The notes: generated by a model from the sequence alone, not told the origin. Positions 9,709 through 18,469 are shown, numbered from the stretch's first letter. The stretch is 64,000 nt of DNA from Candidatus Calescibacterium sp. (GCA_025060505.1 JANXBU010000012.1:1-64000), one strand, 5' to 3'. A program made the numbers and translations.

Positions 9709-10461
9709 ATGTCAAAAAACATAAGAAACAAGAAGTCAAATAGAAGAAGAACCAGCAGATCAGCTCAACCAAACAGAATCAGAGCAATAGAAGAAGCAAT
9801 AGCCAAGCTCATAAAACAAAACATGGAAACCTCCAAACAAATTCAAAGAACATCAGAGGAAAACAATTTAGCAATTCAGAGACTTCACAAAGAAAACGAG
9901 TTAGCAATTCAGAGACTCCGTGAGGAAAACAATTTAGCAATCCAAAGATTTTCTGAGGAAAGCAAGCTCGCTATCTCTAAACTCTCGGAGGAAAACCGAA
10001 AGACATCAGAAGAGCTCAGACTTTTTAAAGAATCTGTAAAAAGAATAACAGATAGCTGGGGAAGATTTGTAGAGGGGATGGTTGAACCTTCTGTTATAAA
10101 ATTTCTGGAAGCGCAGGGCTTCAAGATTCTTGAAATTCTCCCGAGAGCTAAATTCTCTAAAAACGGAAAAAACAAAGAGTATGACCTTATTGTTGTTTGC
10201 AATAAAAACTCAGTTTTTATGATTTCAGCAAAAACTCATGCAAGTTCCAAAGATGTCAAAGAGCTTCTCCTTGATATGAAAGAATTCTCCTTCTTCGGCC
10301 AAAGGTACGAGGGCATGAAACTGTATGGTATTATAGCGGGTATGAGCTATGGAAAAGGTGCAGATGTATTTGCCTTGAGATCAGGTCTGTATGTTATGAA
10401 GGCCTCCGGAGAAATCATGCATGTCCAGACACCCAAAAAGGTAAAATTTGTAAGCTTATAG
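9709..10461 (+). CDS. coiled-coil protein with a degenerate PD-(D/E)XK (DUF3782-like) C-terminal domain
   Basis: 250 residues from the ATG at 9709. The frame is open further upstream (from 9562), but that stretch looks non-coding and the basic N-terminus (MSKNIRNKKSNRRRTSR) makes a natural start. Residues about 20-105 form a Gln/Glu/Asn-rich coiled coil built from 11-residue repeats (EENNLAIQRL-like). Residues about 125-250 resemble the nuclease-fold domain of DUF3782-type proteins: VEPSVIKFLEAQGFKIL, then EYDLIVV with the expected Asp, but the next strand reads MISAKTH where active members have an ExK. The Glu is Ser, so cleavage is unlikely. Single gene; function unknown, perhaps structural DNA binding. 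Confidence 0.7.
   Translation: MSKNIRNKKSNRRRTSRSAQPNRIRAIEEAIAKLIKQNMETSKQIQRTSEENNLAIQRLHKENELAIQRLREENNLAIQRFSEESKLAISKLSEENRKTSEELRLFKESVKRITDSWGRFVEGMVEPSVIKFLEAQGFKILEILPRAKFSKNGKNKEYDLIVVCNKNSVFMISAKTHASSKDVKELLLDMKEFSFFGQRYEGMKLYGIIAGMSYGKGADVFALRSGLYVMKASGEIMHVQTPKKVKFVSL
9853..10017 (+). repeat. five 33-bp (11-residue) repeats in the coiled coil
   Basis: Five consecutive hendecads: SEENNLAIQRL, HKENELAIQRL, REENNLAIQRF, SEESKLAISKL and SEENRKTSEEL. The first three are close at DNA level, which points to recent unit duplication. An 11-residue period gives a shallow right-handed coiled coil, unlike the usual heptad. Confidence 0.8.
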
Positions 10462-10611
10462 ATATACTATCCACCCTCTACCAATCAATCTACGGAGAAC
10501 CTCGGAATATCTTCACGAGAGATCTCTTTATTTTTTATAGCTCGGGTTAGACCTCAGTATGTTTCAGAAATTTGTTTCGTTCCTCTACTTGCTCTTTTTT
10601 CATGACAAACC

Positions 10612-11334
10612 CTACAAAATCTTTCTATTGCAAATCCTATAAAAATGACAGTTATTACATATATCTTTTGAAAAAGCCACATTAGGTTCTCTTCTTCCAG
10701 ACCAAAAATCAAGTATATAATCAAGCTTTTTAGAGACATATTTCTTTATTTCTTTGAATCTGTAACTTTCTGAAATATTTATTTCAACTTTACTTGAATA
10801 CGCAGAACCATTATGTTTTCTTGAACCCCTATCTACTCTTTGACCTACCACTATTTGTATTTCAAGGTCATCTAACTCCTTGCCTATCATCTCTTCAAAA
10901 GAAAGAGCATATATACCAGCTTGGAGTATATCTGATTCATAGATCTTTGGATTTTTTCTTGTCTTGAACTCCAAAATCTTGACTACACGGTCTTGGTAGA
11001 AAAAAGCAGAATCAACTTGCCCAGAAACCATAAGCTTTTTTTCTTTGTGGATAAAACCTACCTTCGCTGGGAATGAAACACTTCTCCCAGACTGTATCTG
11101 AATTTCAGCTTCGTCTATGTCAGAGATGTTGAATGATAGAAATTCTTTATGAATTTTTGTTCCTTCTCTCATCTCTTTTGTTCTAACTTTTCCGTAATTC
11201 AATTCAAGAACTTTTCTCCATTCACAGTATAATGAGTCCGAGATTTCTGAAACATATATCTTTGGATATCTCAAAATCTTCGATATAGAGTTTGTATAAT
11301 TAAAAACCTGATTTATTGTTCTTAATATACCCAT
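10612..11334 (-). CDS. Cas4/Exo5-like PD-(D/E)XK nuclease with a four-Cys Fe-S site
   Basis: 240 residues. The nuclease core can be followed as His62 (GTKIHKE), Asp108 (SGQVDSA), Glu122 and Lys124 (LEFKTRK) and the Gln138/Tyr142 pair (LQAGIYAL). Four Cys frame the domain: Cys37 (LYCEWR) and Cys226, Cys229, Cys235 in CNNCHFYRIC (Cx2Cx5C), the layout that holds a 4Fe-4S cluster in Cas4, AddB and Exo5. Members are ssDNA exonucleases. No CRISPR array or other cas gene lies in the window, so this is a stand-alone member, nearer in role to a repair exonuclease. It is divergent from tatD, whose start is 31 bases away. Confidence 0.75.
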   Translation of the reverse strand: MGILRTINQVFNYTNSISKILRYPKIYVSEISDSLYCEWRKVLELNYGKVRTKEMREGTKIHKEFLSFNISDIDEAEIQIQSGRSVSFPAKVGFIHKEKKLMVSGQVDSAFFYQDRVVKILEFKTRKNPKIYESDILQAGIYALSFEEMIGKELDDLEIQIVVGQRVDRGSRKHNGSAYSSKVEINISESYRFKEIKKYVSKKLDYILDFWSGRREPNVAFSKDICNNCHFYRICNRKIL

Positions 11335-11365
11335 TTCTAAAGTATAATAATTCTTTTTTTGACAT

Positions 11366-12115
11366 ATGATTGATTCTCACGCCCACCTACAACTCTTATC
11401 TGACCCAAAGGGAGCCATAAAAAGAGCCTTTGAGATAGGACTAAAATATATTTTGTGTGTTGCAACAACATCAGAAGATAGTAGAAGCGTTCTTGAATTT
11501 TCTAATTTTAAAGGAATATTTTGTTCAGTAGGTATTCATCCGTTGAGCAAATGGGATGAAAAAGACCTTGAAATTGTAGAAAATCTATCAAAAGAAAAAT
11601 CTGTTATAGCAATAGGAGAAACAGGACTGGATTTTTACAGAACATCTGATCCAAACGAAATACACAAGCAAATAGAACTTTTCAGGTTTCATATTGAATT
11701 ATCTTTAAGACTACAAAAAACAATCATTATACACACAAGGGGCGTTAATTCTGAATACGGTTCAGCTTTTGATGTTTGTCTTGAGATGCTCAAATCAAGT
11801 GGTGTAAAAAAAGCTGTTTTTCATTGTTTCAGCTGGAGCGAAGAAGAACTCAGAAAAGCTCAATCCTCTGATTTTTTTGTATCTTTCTCAGGTATGATAA
11901 CATACTCAAAAAGGGTACAGAAATCTTTGCAAGTTTCAGATATTGAAAAAACTCTTGTTGAAACAGATTGTCCTTTTTTATCTCCAGTAAAGGATAAAGA
12001 AAATGAACCTGCTTACATCAAACTTATATCGGAGAAGATTTCCGAGCTGAGAAAAATAGATATTTCTGAACTTTCCTCTATATTTGTAAGAAATTTTGAA
12101 AAAATTTTTCTATGA
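11366..12115 (+). CDS. tatD: TatD-family metal-dependent hydrolase/DNase
   Basis: 249 residues, the family length. The metal-binding motifs are in order: HAH near the N-terminus (MIDSHAHL), GETGLDFYR with the bridging Glu, IIHTRG, FHCFSW and ETDCPFLSP with the C-terminal Asp. TatD proteins are 3'-5' DNases or exonucleases of the amidohydrolase fold, linked to repair of damaged ends. Its stop overlaps the malQ start by four bases (ATGA), so the two are translationally coupled, although their functions are unrelated. Confidence 0.92.
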   Translation: MIDSHAHLQLLSDPKGAIKRAFEIGLKYILCVATTSEDSRSVLEFSNFKGIFCSVGIHPLSKWDEKDLEIVENLSKEKSVIAIGETGLDFYRTSDPNEIHKQIELFRFHIELSLRLQKTIIIHTRGVNSEYGSAFDVCLEMLKSSGVKKAVFHCFSWSEEELRKAQSSDFFVSFSGMITYSKRVQKSLQVSDIEKTLVETDCPFLSPVKDKENEPAYIKLISEKISELRKIDISELSSIFVRNFEKIFL

Positions 12116-13599
12116 TTTTCTACAAAAGAAGAGCAGGAGTTCTAATGCATATTTCATCAATACCATCAAGATATGTTGTTGGAGATATGGGACCTGAAGC
12201 TTTCAGGTTTTTGGATTTTCTCTCAGATTCTGGTATAAGAATATGGCAGGTTTTACCTCTTGGGCCGACTTCTTTGGAATTTGCAAACTCTCCATATCAC
12301 CCCCTTTCATCCTTCGCTGGAAACTATATTTTTATAAGTCCAGAGAAATTATATGAAAGCGGACTCATAAACAAAGACGATCTTGAACATTCCTACGAAT
12401 TTTCGTCCAAATCAAATAAAACAGATTACATCACAGCTTACAGATTCAAGAAAGACATTCTGAAGAGAGCTTGGGAGAATTTCAGATCAAATAAAAACAC
12501 AGTAGATTTTGAATTATTTTGCTACAACAACGGTTGGTGGCTTGAAGATTACGCTCTGTTCAATTCCCTAAGAGATAAATCAAAAAAACAATGGCATCAG
12601 TGGGAAGAAGAGATAAAGCATAGGAGGGAATTAGAATCACTCAAAAAAGTTCTTAAAGAAGAAATTGAATTCTCAAAGTTTGAACAATTTGTTTTCTTCT
12701 CACAATGGAACGAACTGAAAAGATATGCAAACTCAAAAGGGATCCTTATTATGGGAGATACTCCGATCTATCCATCTTACGATAGTTGCGATGTTTGGTG
12801 CAACACAAGAATTTTCAAGTTAGATCAAAACCTTGTTCCAAAAGTTGTCGGTGGCGTTCCACCTGATTTTTTCAGTCAAACTGGTCAGCTTTGGGGAAAC
12901 CCTGTATATGATTGGGACGAACTTGAGAGAGAAAAATTTGATTTCTGGATGAAGAAACTGACTTTTCTGTTTTCTATATATGATTTGGTGAGATTAGATC
13001 ATTTCAGAGGATTCGTTGCCTACTGGGAAGTCCCATATGGTGAGGAGACTGCTGTGAACGGGAGATGGGTGAAAGCTCCATCAGAGAAATTTTTCTCAAA
13101 AGTTGTTGAATATTTTGATAGAGAAAGGATTATAGTTGAAGATCTTGGATTCATAACAGATGATGTGAGATATACAAGAGATAAATTTGGATTTGCCGGA
13201 ATGAAAGTTCTTGAATTTGCTTTCTATGAAAAAAATAGCGAGTATCTCCCACACAACTATACGCAAAACTCCGTTTGTTATATAGGGACACACGATAATC
13301 CACCAGCTAAACTTTGGTTCAAGCAAATAGATGAACACACCACCAGAAATCTTTTCTCTTACATAGGAAGAAATATTCCAGAAGACGAGATCAACTGGGA
13401 ACTTGTGAGGTTAGCTTTTTCATCTGTTTCAAAGTACGCAATAGTACAGATGCAAGATTTTATTGGAAGTGAAGACCGAATGAATACTCCTTCAACAACA
13501 GAGGGGAACTGGTTATGGAAGATTCCTCATGGGTTTGAATACAGGGAGCTTGATGAAAGAATCAGGAATCTATGTGAAATATATGGAAGGGTTGATTGA
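12112..13599 (+). CDS. malQ: 4-alpha-glucanotransferase (amylomaltase)
   Basis: 495 residues, typical of GH77. Transfers alpha-1,4-glucan segments in maltodextrin and glycogen metabolism. The catalytic nucleophile Asp is in VRLDHFRGF, the acid/base Glu in IVEDLGFIT and the transition-state Asp in GTHDNPPAKLW. Also visible are IWQVLPLGPT and SPYHPLSSFAGN near the N-terminus and the VPPDFFSQTGQLWGNPVYDW lid region. The ATG overlaps the tatD stop. No other glycogen genes are in the window. Confidence 0.95.
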   Translation: MIFYKRRAGVLMHISSIPSRYVVGDMGPEAFRFLDFLSDSGIRIWQVLPLGPTSLEFANSPYHPLSSFAGNYIFISPEKLYESGLINKDDLEHSYEFSSKSNKTDYITAYRFKKDILKRAWENFRSNKNTVDFELFCYNNGWWLEDYALFNSLRDKSKKQWHQWEEEIKHRRELESLKKVLKEEIEFSKFEQFVFFSQWNELKRYANSKGILIMGDTPIYPSYDSCDVWCNTRIFKLDQNLVPKVVGGVPPDFFSQTGQLWGNPVYDWDELEREKFDFWMKKLTFLFSIYDLVRLDHFRGFVAYWEVPYGEETAVNGRWVKAPSEKFFSKVVEYFDRERIIVEDLGFITDDVRYTRDKFGFAGMKVLEFAFYEKNSEYLPHNYTQNSVCYIGTHDNPPAKLWFKQIDEHTTRNLFSYIGRNIPEDEINWELVRLAFSSVSKYAIVQMQDFIGSEDRMNTPSTTEGNWLWKIPHGFEYRELDERIRNLCEIYGRVD

Positions 13600-13689
13600 G
13601 CTTGGCTTGAATGTTGAAGCGAAGTATTTGTCAGATACACACATTCATTTAACTTTTTGAACTCACTCCTATTTACTTACACTCTTTTT

Positions 13690-14223
13690 TCACCTTTCTT
13701 TTATACCACCGAAAATTTTTTCTCTTATCTTTCTGAGTTCTTCTCGTTTCTGCATACTTTCAAGTTCATTTATGACCTTTGCATATTCTCTATCAAGTAA
13801 TATAAGCCTTTCCATTTCTATTTTTGCAATGAGTTTGTAGAGTGTTGATGTAAATCTTGGACTTTTTCTTTCAAGCTGCTCTATTCCACCCCTTATTATG
13901 TATACTACTTCAACTTGGTCTGAGTCTGCTTTTACCGTTGCTGAAGCTGGATTTTGTAGTAATATCTCTCCTTCTCCAAAAAACTCTCCTTCGTTTATGG
14001 TTCCAACTTGTGTGTCTCCTTTTATAACCCTACATCTTCCAGATATAACTACAAACAGTCCTCCTCCTCTTTCTCCCTCCCTCACAATATCTTCGTCTTT
14101 TTTGAACCTTATTATGTTTATGTATTTTTCAACCTCAGGGAAATCATTATTTCCTATGTATTTGAATATACTTATGTTTTTTATTCTTTCAACCTTTTCT
14201 TTTGTTTTATTTATTATTTCCAT
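13690..14223 (-). CDS. cyclic nucleotide-binding-fold protein without output domain
   Basis: 177 residues. One cNMP-binding beta-roll covers about residues 15-125: GNNDFPEVEKYI, then IVREGERGGGLFVVISGRCRVI and the phosphate-binding cassette region INEGEFFGEGEILLQNPASATV. The cassette has Glu, but the Arg that normally contacts the cyclic phosphate (PRxAT) is replaced (PASAT), so it may bind another ligand or none. The remaining 50 residues are helical, with no HTH recognised. Not a Crp/Fnr regulator as far as can be seen. Transcribed divergently from the tRNA-Met just to its right. Confidence 0.75.
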   Translation of the reverse strand: MEIINKTKEKVERIKNISIFKYIGNNDFPEVEKYINIIRFKKDEDIVREGERGGGLFVVISGRCRVIKGDTQVGTINEGEFFGEGEILLQNPASATVKADSDQVEVVYIIRGGIEQLERKSPRFTSTLYKLIAKIEMERLILLDREYAKVINELESMQKREELRKIREKIFGGIKER

Positions 14224-14283
14224 CTACTGTTTTATTTTGATATTGTATTTTGTTTTTTCATTTTGCATAAATATTTTTATTTG

Positions 14284-14358
14284 GGCGACGTAGCTCAGCG
14301 GTAGAGCAGGGGTCTCATAAGCCCTGTGTCGTGGGTTCGAATCCCGCCGTCGCCACCA
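14284..14358 (+). tRNA. tRNA-Met (anticodon CAT)
   Basis: Full cloverleaf: acceptor stem GGCGACG pairs with CGTCGCC, D-arm GCTC/GAGC, anticodon loop CTCATAA, T-loop GTTCGAA, discriminator A and an encoded CCA ending at 14358. The first pair is G-C, not the C/A mismatch of initiators, so it is an elongator type. A tRNA-Ile2 with lysidine-modified CAT cannot be fully excluded. The next gene begins five bases after CCA. Confidence 0.93.
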
Positions 14359-14363
14359 TTTTT

Positions 14364-14762
14364 ATGAAAATATACACCATTGAAGAAGCCCGAGAACTTG
14401 TTCACAAAATCAAACCTGTTATAAGAGATATAAAGTCAAAAGCTTATGACTACTCAAAATACCACATGGAAACATCACGCCTTGTATTCAATTTCAGAAA
14501 CTCACCTTATGATAAAGATGGAATACTTGACAAGATAATAAACACAAGGAAAGAACTGAAAAAACTCATAGATGAAGTCGGAAGTCACTCCGTTCTGCTC
14601 AGAGATATTGAGTCAGGTACAATAGATATACCCTCCCAGATGAATGGAGAAGAAATATTTTTTTGCTGGAAAATTTTTGAGGAACAAGATGTTATGTGGT
14701 GGCACGGAGTCAATGAACATTGCTCAAAAAGAAAACCTCTGAAACAAAAGGAAAACCTCTAA
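14364..14762 (+). CDS. DUF2203 family protein
   Basis: 132 residues. The true start is the ATG at 14364; an in-frame upstream ATG lies inside the tRNA. The family pattern is clear: MKIYTIEEARELVHKIKPVI at the start, helical middle, LLRDIESGTIDIPSQMNGEEIFFCW and MWWHGVNEH, with the conserved final RKPL followed by a six-residue tail that nearly repeats the preceding codons. DUF2203 has no established role. The gene begins five T residues after the tRNA CCA, leaving no room for a Shine-Dalgarno site, so it is probably read as a near-leaderless message after tRNA processing. Confidence 0.8.
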   Translation: MKIYTIEEARELVHKIKPVIRDIKSKAYDYSKYHMETSRLVFNFRNSPYDKDGILDKIINTRKELKKLIDEVGSHSVLLRDIESGTIDIPSQMNGEEIFFCWKIFEEQDVMWWHGVNEHCSKRKPLKQKENL

Positions 14763-15019
14763 AAAATAAAACTTTCTTCTCCTCCAAATCCGGCTATGCA
14801 TCAGTATGATGAGAAAGCGCCGAAGATCTCAAAATTTCTTGCAAGCTCTGTCATATTAAAAAACCTATCCATCCAGGGCAAAAACACGTTTCATCACAAA
14901 CAGTACCTTGACAAAAAATACTGAAAAATTAATACAAAGTATATCGCTGAAGAAATAGGGAAAACAGATATAAAAAATATTGAAAACTAATGCGGAAGAA
15001 AAAATATCTCAAGAAAAAT

Positions 15020-16060
15020 CTACACGAAAAGAGATACAATAAGTGCAATAATATACGATATTGAGAAATCTACATTGAAAATGAAAGTCGCACCGACATA
15101 CCACATAGGCCAGAATTTTTTAGGATATAGATCTGGGGTCTCGCTTACATCTTTTGGTTTTGGAATATCAAGTCCCCCGAACAAACTCAAGGCTCTGGGA
15201 AAAGATATCAAAGCCATAAGAAAACCATACTTCTGACTCAAAAACGCGAGCGTCAATGCTACAATGTAAGGAACAAAAATCAGAATTTTACAGAGTTTTT
15301 TAGTTTTATCTTCACCCAAAATTACAGGAAGCGTGTATGCTCTTTTTTGCTTATCTTGTTCAAGCTTATCAAGATGTTTACCAAACAGAACTAATGAAGC
15401 GGTTATTCCATAGGGTACAGAAGCCAAAAGTACCATCCAGTCAAATTCTCCGGTAATTACAAAGAAAGTTCCACATATCATAATTGGTCCCCATACAAGA
15501 AAAACAACAAGTTCACCAAGCCCTATGTATTTGAAACGAAATGGCGGACCCGAATATGAAAACAGAAAAATAAAACCCAAAATAGCGAGAACCAGAACCC
15601 AAACACCTCTTATCAAAAAAAGATATAAACCAGACAAAAAAGCCAAAAAAGAAAGAAGCAAACCCAATGCAAGAGCCTTCTTTTCTCCAAGAGCATAAAC
15701 CGGATGAATCCCGTATATGTTCCTGAAATACCCTTCTGAGTCTATACCTTTTTTGTAGTCCCAGTAATCGTTTATAACATTGCTTGCTGAATGAGCAAGA
15801 AGAAGTCCCAACGTGTTTACAAGAAAAAGTAGAGGATCAAAGCTATCAAAGACAGCAGAAAGAAGTGCCCCAATAATAGCAGAAAAAAGTGTTATAGGAA
15901 GCGATACAACTCTTATGATTCCTAAGATTCTGTTGTTCTCAAAACCTCCAACCTTATCTAAAAAATAACTCCATACCTTTGCCTCAGCGATCGCAAACTT
16001 AGAAAAACTCAGTGGAATTCCCTTTTGCTCAGAATTTCGTGAACTCAAAGGAGACTGCAT
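15020..16060 (-). CDS. UbiA-family prenyltransferase, MenA-like
   Basis: 346 residues with eight or nine membrane helices. The first Asp-rich motif is in NVINDYWDYKKGID (about 110-124) and the second is in DKLEQDKQKRAYTLP (about 228-242), both needed to bind Mg and the prenyl diphosphate. The NDYWDYKKG form and the order of motifs resemble 1,4-dihydroxy-2-naphthoate polyprenyltransferase, which makes demethylmenaquinone, but other UbiA substrates are possible. No other men genes are nearby; a polyprenyl synthase lies far away at 62.7 kb. Confidence 0.75.
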   Translation of the reverse strand: MQSPLSSRNSEQKGIPLSFSKFAIAEAKVWSYFLDKVGGFENNRILGIIRVVSLPITLFSAIIGALLSAVFDSFDPLLFLVNTLGLLLAHSASNVINDYWDYKKGIDSEGYFRNIYGIHPVYALGEKKALALGLLLSFLAFLSGLYLFLIRGVWVLVLAILGFIFLFSYSGPPFRFKYIGLGELVVFLVWGPIMICGTFFVITGEFDWMVLLASVPYGITASLVLFGKHLDKLEQDKQKRAYTLPVILGEDKTKKLCKILIFVPYIVALTLAFLSQKYGFLMALISFPRALSLFGGLDIPKPKDVSETPDLYPKKFWPMWYVGATFIFNVDFSISYIIALIVSLFV

Positions 16061-16286
16061 ATTACATCACAGATAAGTAATACTCACTTCGAATGTTCAA
16101 ATTTCTGAATCTATTGCCACACCTCCTTACAAAATTTCGTCTCAAGCTTCATTTAAGAGATGAGAAATAACACAAGAAATGAGAAACAACACAAGCAGAT
16201 TTTTGGTCAATAAGGAATAAAATTTTCTGCTGAATCTCCTAGATACATTTTGTTCTTATCTTCATTTATCGGAATAACACAATAGT

Positions 16287-17240
16287 CTATCTACTGTTGT
16301 CCAGAGATTTGAGCTTTTTCTCAAATTCTTTCAGAGTCTTTGATTTTATCACTTCCTTCTTCAAAAGCCTAAGTCTATCTACATCATCAATTCGCATTAT
16401 TTCTTTTTTGATTGATGTGGGTGTTTTGCGGAACTTAGTTTGTATATCTGATAGCAACGCTTCCTTCAATCCTCTCTTTATTCCCTCAATTATTCCTTCT
16501 TCTCTTCCTTTCCTTATCCCTTTTTGCATACCTTCCCTCATTCCTTCTTCTCTACCCTTCTGTATTCCCTCTTGCATTCCCTCCTGATATAGCCACGTTT
16601 TAGTTATATCTATATCTATCACTGATTTTTCTACCTCCTTCCTTAAATCTTCTCTTATGTCTCTTAACTCCCCAAATACTCCTAACCTATTTATATATTC
16701 TAACAAATCATGTTTGCTTATTTCTCCTTTCTCAAAACTTTCCCTAAGTCTTGATATTATATTCGTTATAACTTCCGATATGTTTTGAGTTTTGCCAAGT
16801 ATTCCAAGCAGATACACATCTGGATTGTCTGACTCCAAAAATTTTTCTGCTTCAACATTTTTTATGTCTATTATCTCATACTCATACAGAATAGATGTTC
16901 CCAAATTTCTCATCTCTATCCTGTTGCTCATCCTGAGTTCTTCCTTTCCTAAGTAAATAACAATCTGCTTCACAGGAAGATTATATCTTGAAATTACAAC
17001 ATAAAAATAACCAAGCATTCTCTTTGGCATATCGGGATCATTTTTCGTCTGAAACTCTATATGCAAAATGAACTCTGTTCCATCTTTGAGTTTTACGATG
17101 GCCAAAAAATCAGCTACAAGTTTTCCAAACTGCATCTCAAGTGGAATCGGTTTTATCTCAACAACCTCGTATCCAAGAATTCTCAGAACACCAAGAGCTA
17201 CCTTCTCAAATGTGCGCTTTATCTCCCTATCATATCTCAT
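16287..17240 (-). CDS. Rpn/PD-(D/E)XK family putative transposase-like nuclease
   Basis: 317 residues. The N-terminal nuclease fold shows VADFLAIVKLKDG and FILHIEFQTKNDPDM, the D...ExQ pattern of the Rpn (transposase_31/DUF4351-like) group, followed by MLGYFYVVISRYNLPVKQIVIYLG. Residues about 225-265 are a Gly/Glu/Lys ladder with a four-residue beat (EGMQEGIQKGREEGMREG), a hallmark of this family and prone to unit expansion. E. coli Rpn proteins are DNA endonucleases that raise recombination. No inverted repeats or target duplications seen, so there is no evidence of a complete mobile element. Confidence 0.8.
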   Translation of the reverse strand: MRYDREIKRTFEKVALGVLRILGYEVVEIKPIPLEMQFGKLVADFLAIVKLKDGTEFILHIEFQTKNDPDMPKRMLGYFYVVISRYNLPVKQIVIYLGKEELRMSNRIEMRNLGTSILYEYEIIDIKNVEAEKFLESDNPDVYLLGILGKTQNISEVITNIISRLRESFEKGEISKHDLLEYINRLGVFGELRDIREDLRKEVEKSVIDIDITKTWLYQEGMQEGIQKGREEGMREGMQKGIRKGREEGIIEGIKRGLKEALLSDIQTKFRKTPTSIKKEIMRIDDVDRLRLLKKEVIKSKTLKEFEKKLKSLDNSR

Positions 17241-17587
17241 TGAATTGAATTTGAGAATTCAGGAACAAACAATCAAAAATCTGAAAAGAGAAAGATGCGT
17301 TTCTCGTACACCCAAATCATAATCGTTGATTATCTTAAACACAGAATTCTCTTTGCGGGAAAAATTTTGAAACCAACATAAAAATTTCATAGGTGCTATT
17401 CTTGGAATCTTTGTGTCTTATTTTTTAGAAATCATAATAAGTATTTTGGCAAAAATCAGGGAAGTCAACATAAAGGCAAATAACGTAATCTAATTTATGT
17501 ATCATCGCAAATATCATATTCTCTCCGAATTTTCAGAGCTGATGCAAAATGAATTTTGCAGTTAAAATTTCAACGCTCTGTAAAATC
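17241..17587. other. intergenic stretch, no gene seen
   Basis: AT-rich spacer upstream of the Rpn-like gene and downstream of the PNPOx-like gene. It contains ATTTTGGCAAAAATCAG at 17443-17459, found identically at 29873-29889 ahead of dapL. Otherwise nothing recognised. Confidence 0.4.
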
Positions 17588-18469
17588 TTAACTCTTTATC
17601 AACCAGGAGCTTCTAGATCTTCCTTCATATATTTTCTCCCATCTGAATCTTGAAAACCTGTATATCTCTTCCGGATGGAATACATTCACTTTAATCGCTT
17701 TGACATCAAATCCTTTTGATTTCCAGTAATCCTCTGTTTTTGTTTTAAGATTTGGATCAGTAGATTGCTCAACATATCCTACACCAACATAACCCTCGTT
17801 TGTACGCGGATCCAAAAATACAATGGATACCGGACAAGGTCTTTCTGCATTTATCTGTGTCTTGTGTCTTGTTCCATCACCAAATACCCAGGATTTCGAA
17901 TCCATTTCAGTTATCCATCTTGGAGATACATTTGGAACACCGTTCAGAGGATCTATTGTCAATACGAATGACGGGAAACCAGAACTATGAACTTTTTCCC
18001 TGAAGTTTTTGACCTCATTGTAAACAGAAGCCGGGACATCTTTTGTATCCTTACTGAAGCTATATCTTGCATAAAATGGTTTTTCAATCCACATAAGCTT
18101 TTTCCTGTATATCGGAATATTCAAATCCAGTCCTGCCTTTGGAATCACGTCATATATCTCAAATATTTCAAGAGAAAACTTCTGACCAGCAAGCTTTGAT
18201 ATACCTTTGACCTGAAAACCTTTCGGGTCTTGCCATCTCCAAACTGACTCTATGTCATTCAAAGAAAGTGAAGTTTCCGGAGACTTCTGTATAAGGTCAT
18301 AAGCGGGAAAATTTCTCGGAACAGAATAAGTTATGCTTTCACCGTCAACAGATGCATCTGATAACAAAAATGGAAAAGGAACGCCATCCGAATCCCTGAC
18401 CGCGCCAATAAAAAACTTTATATTAACTGACAGAACACTCTTTATAGTTTCTATCTGTTGTATCGCCAT
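17588..18469 (-). CDS. tandem split-barrel (PNPOx-like) flavin/cofactor-binding protein
   Basis: 293 residues. The C-terminal half (about 150-285) looks like a pyridoxamine 5'-phosphate oxidase-like split barrel: FPSFVLTIDPLNGVPNVSPRW, a basic turn GDGTRHKTQIN, then CPVSIVFLDPRTNEGYVGVGYVE. The N-terminal half has a similar but weaker run (IKFFIGAVRDSDGVPFPFLL, ITYSVPRNF), suggesting an internal duplication. Such proteins bind FMN, F420 or heme; the ligand cannot be told. Single gene with long spacers on both sides. Confidence 0.55.
   Translation of the reverse strand: MAIQQIETIKSVLSVNIKFFIGAVRDSDGVPFPFLLSDASVDGESITYSVPRNFPAYDLIQKSPETSLSLNDIESVWRWQDPKGFQVKGISKLAGQKFSLEIFEIYDVIPKAGLDLNIPIYRKKLMWIEKPFYARYSFSKDTKDVPASVYNEVKNFREKVHSSGFPSFVLTIDPLNGVPNVSPRWITEMDSKSWVFGDGTRHKTQINAERPCPVSIVFLDPRTNEGYVGVGYVEQSTDPNLKTKTEDYWKSKGFDVKAIKVNVFHPEEIYRFSRFRWEKIYEGRSRSSWLIKS

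Noticed and set aside
10515-10536. Terminator after the DUF3782-like gene (AGAGATCTCT followed by T run)
   Set aside because: The palindrome leaves only three base pairs once a loop is allowed, too weak to call.
13898-14304. Plus-strand hydrophobic open frames opposite the cNMP-fold gene and into the tRNA
   Set aside because: They run antisense to a recognisable protein and end inside the tRNA-Met gene.
14331-14363. Upstream ATG start for the DUF2203 gene
   Set aside because: It lies inside the tRNA-Met T-arm; the family N-terminus begins at the ATG at 14364.
16287-17240. Complete insertion sequence around the Rpn-like gene
   Set aside because: No terminal inverted repeats or target duplications were seen at its flanks.
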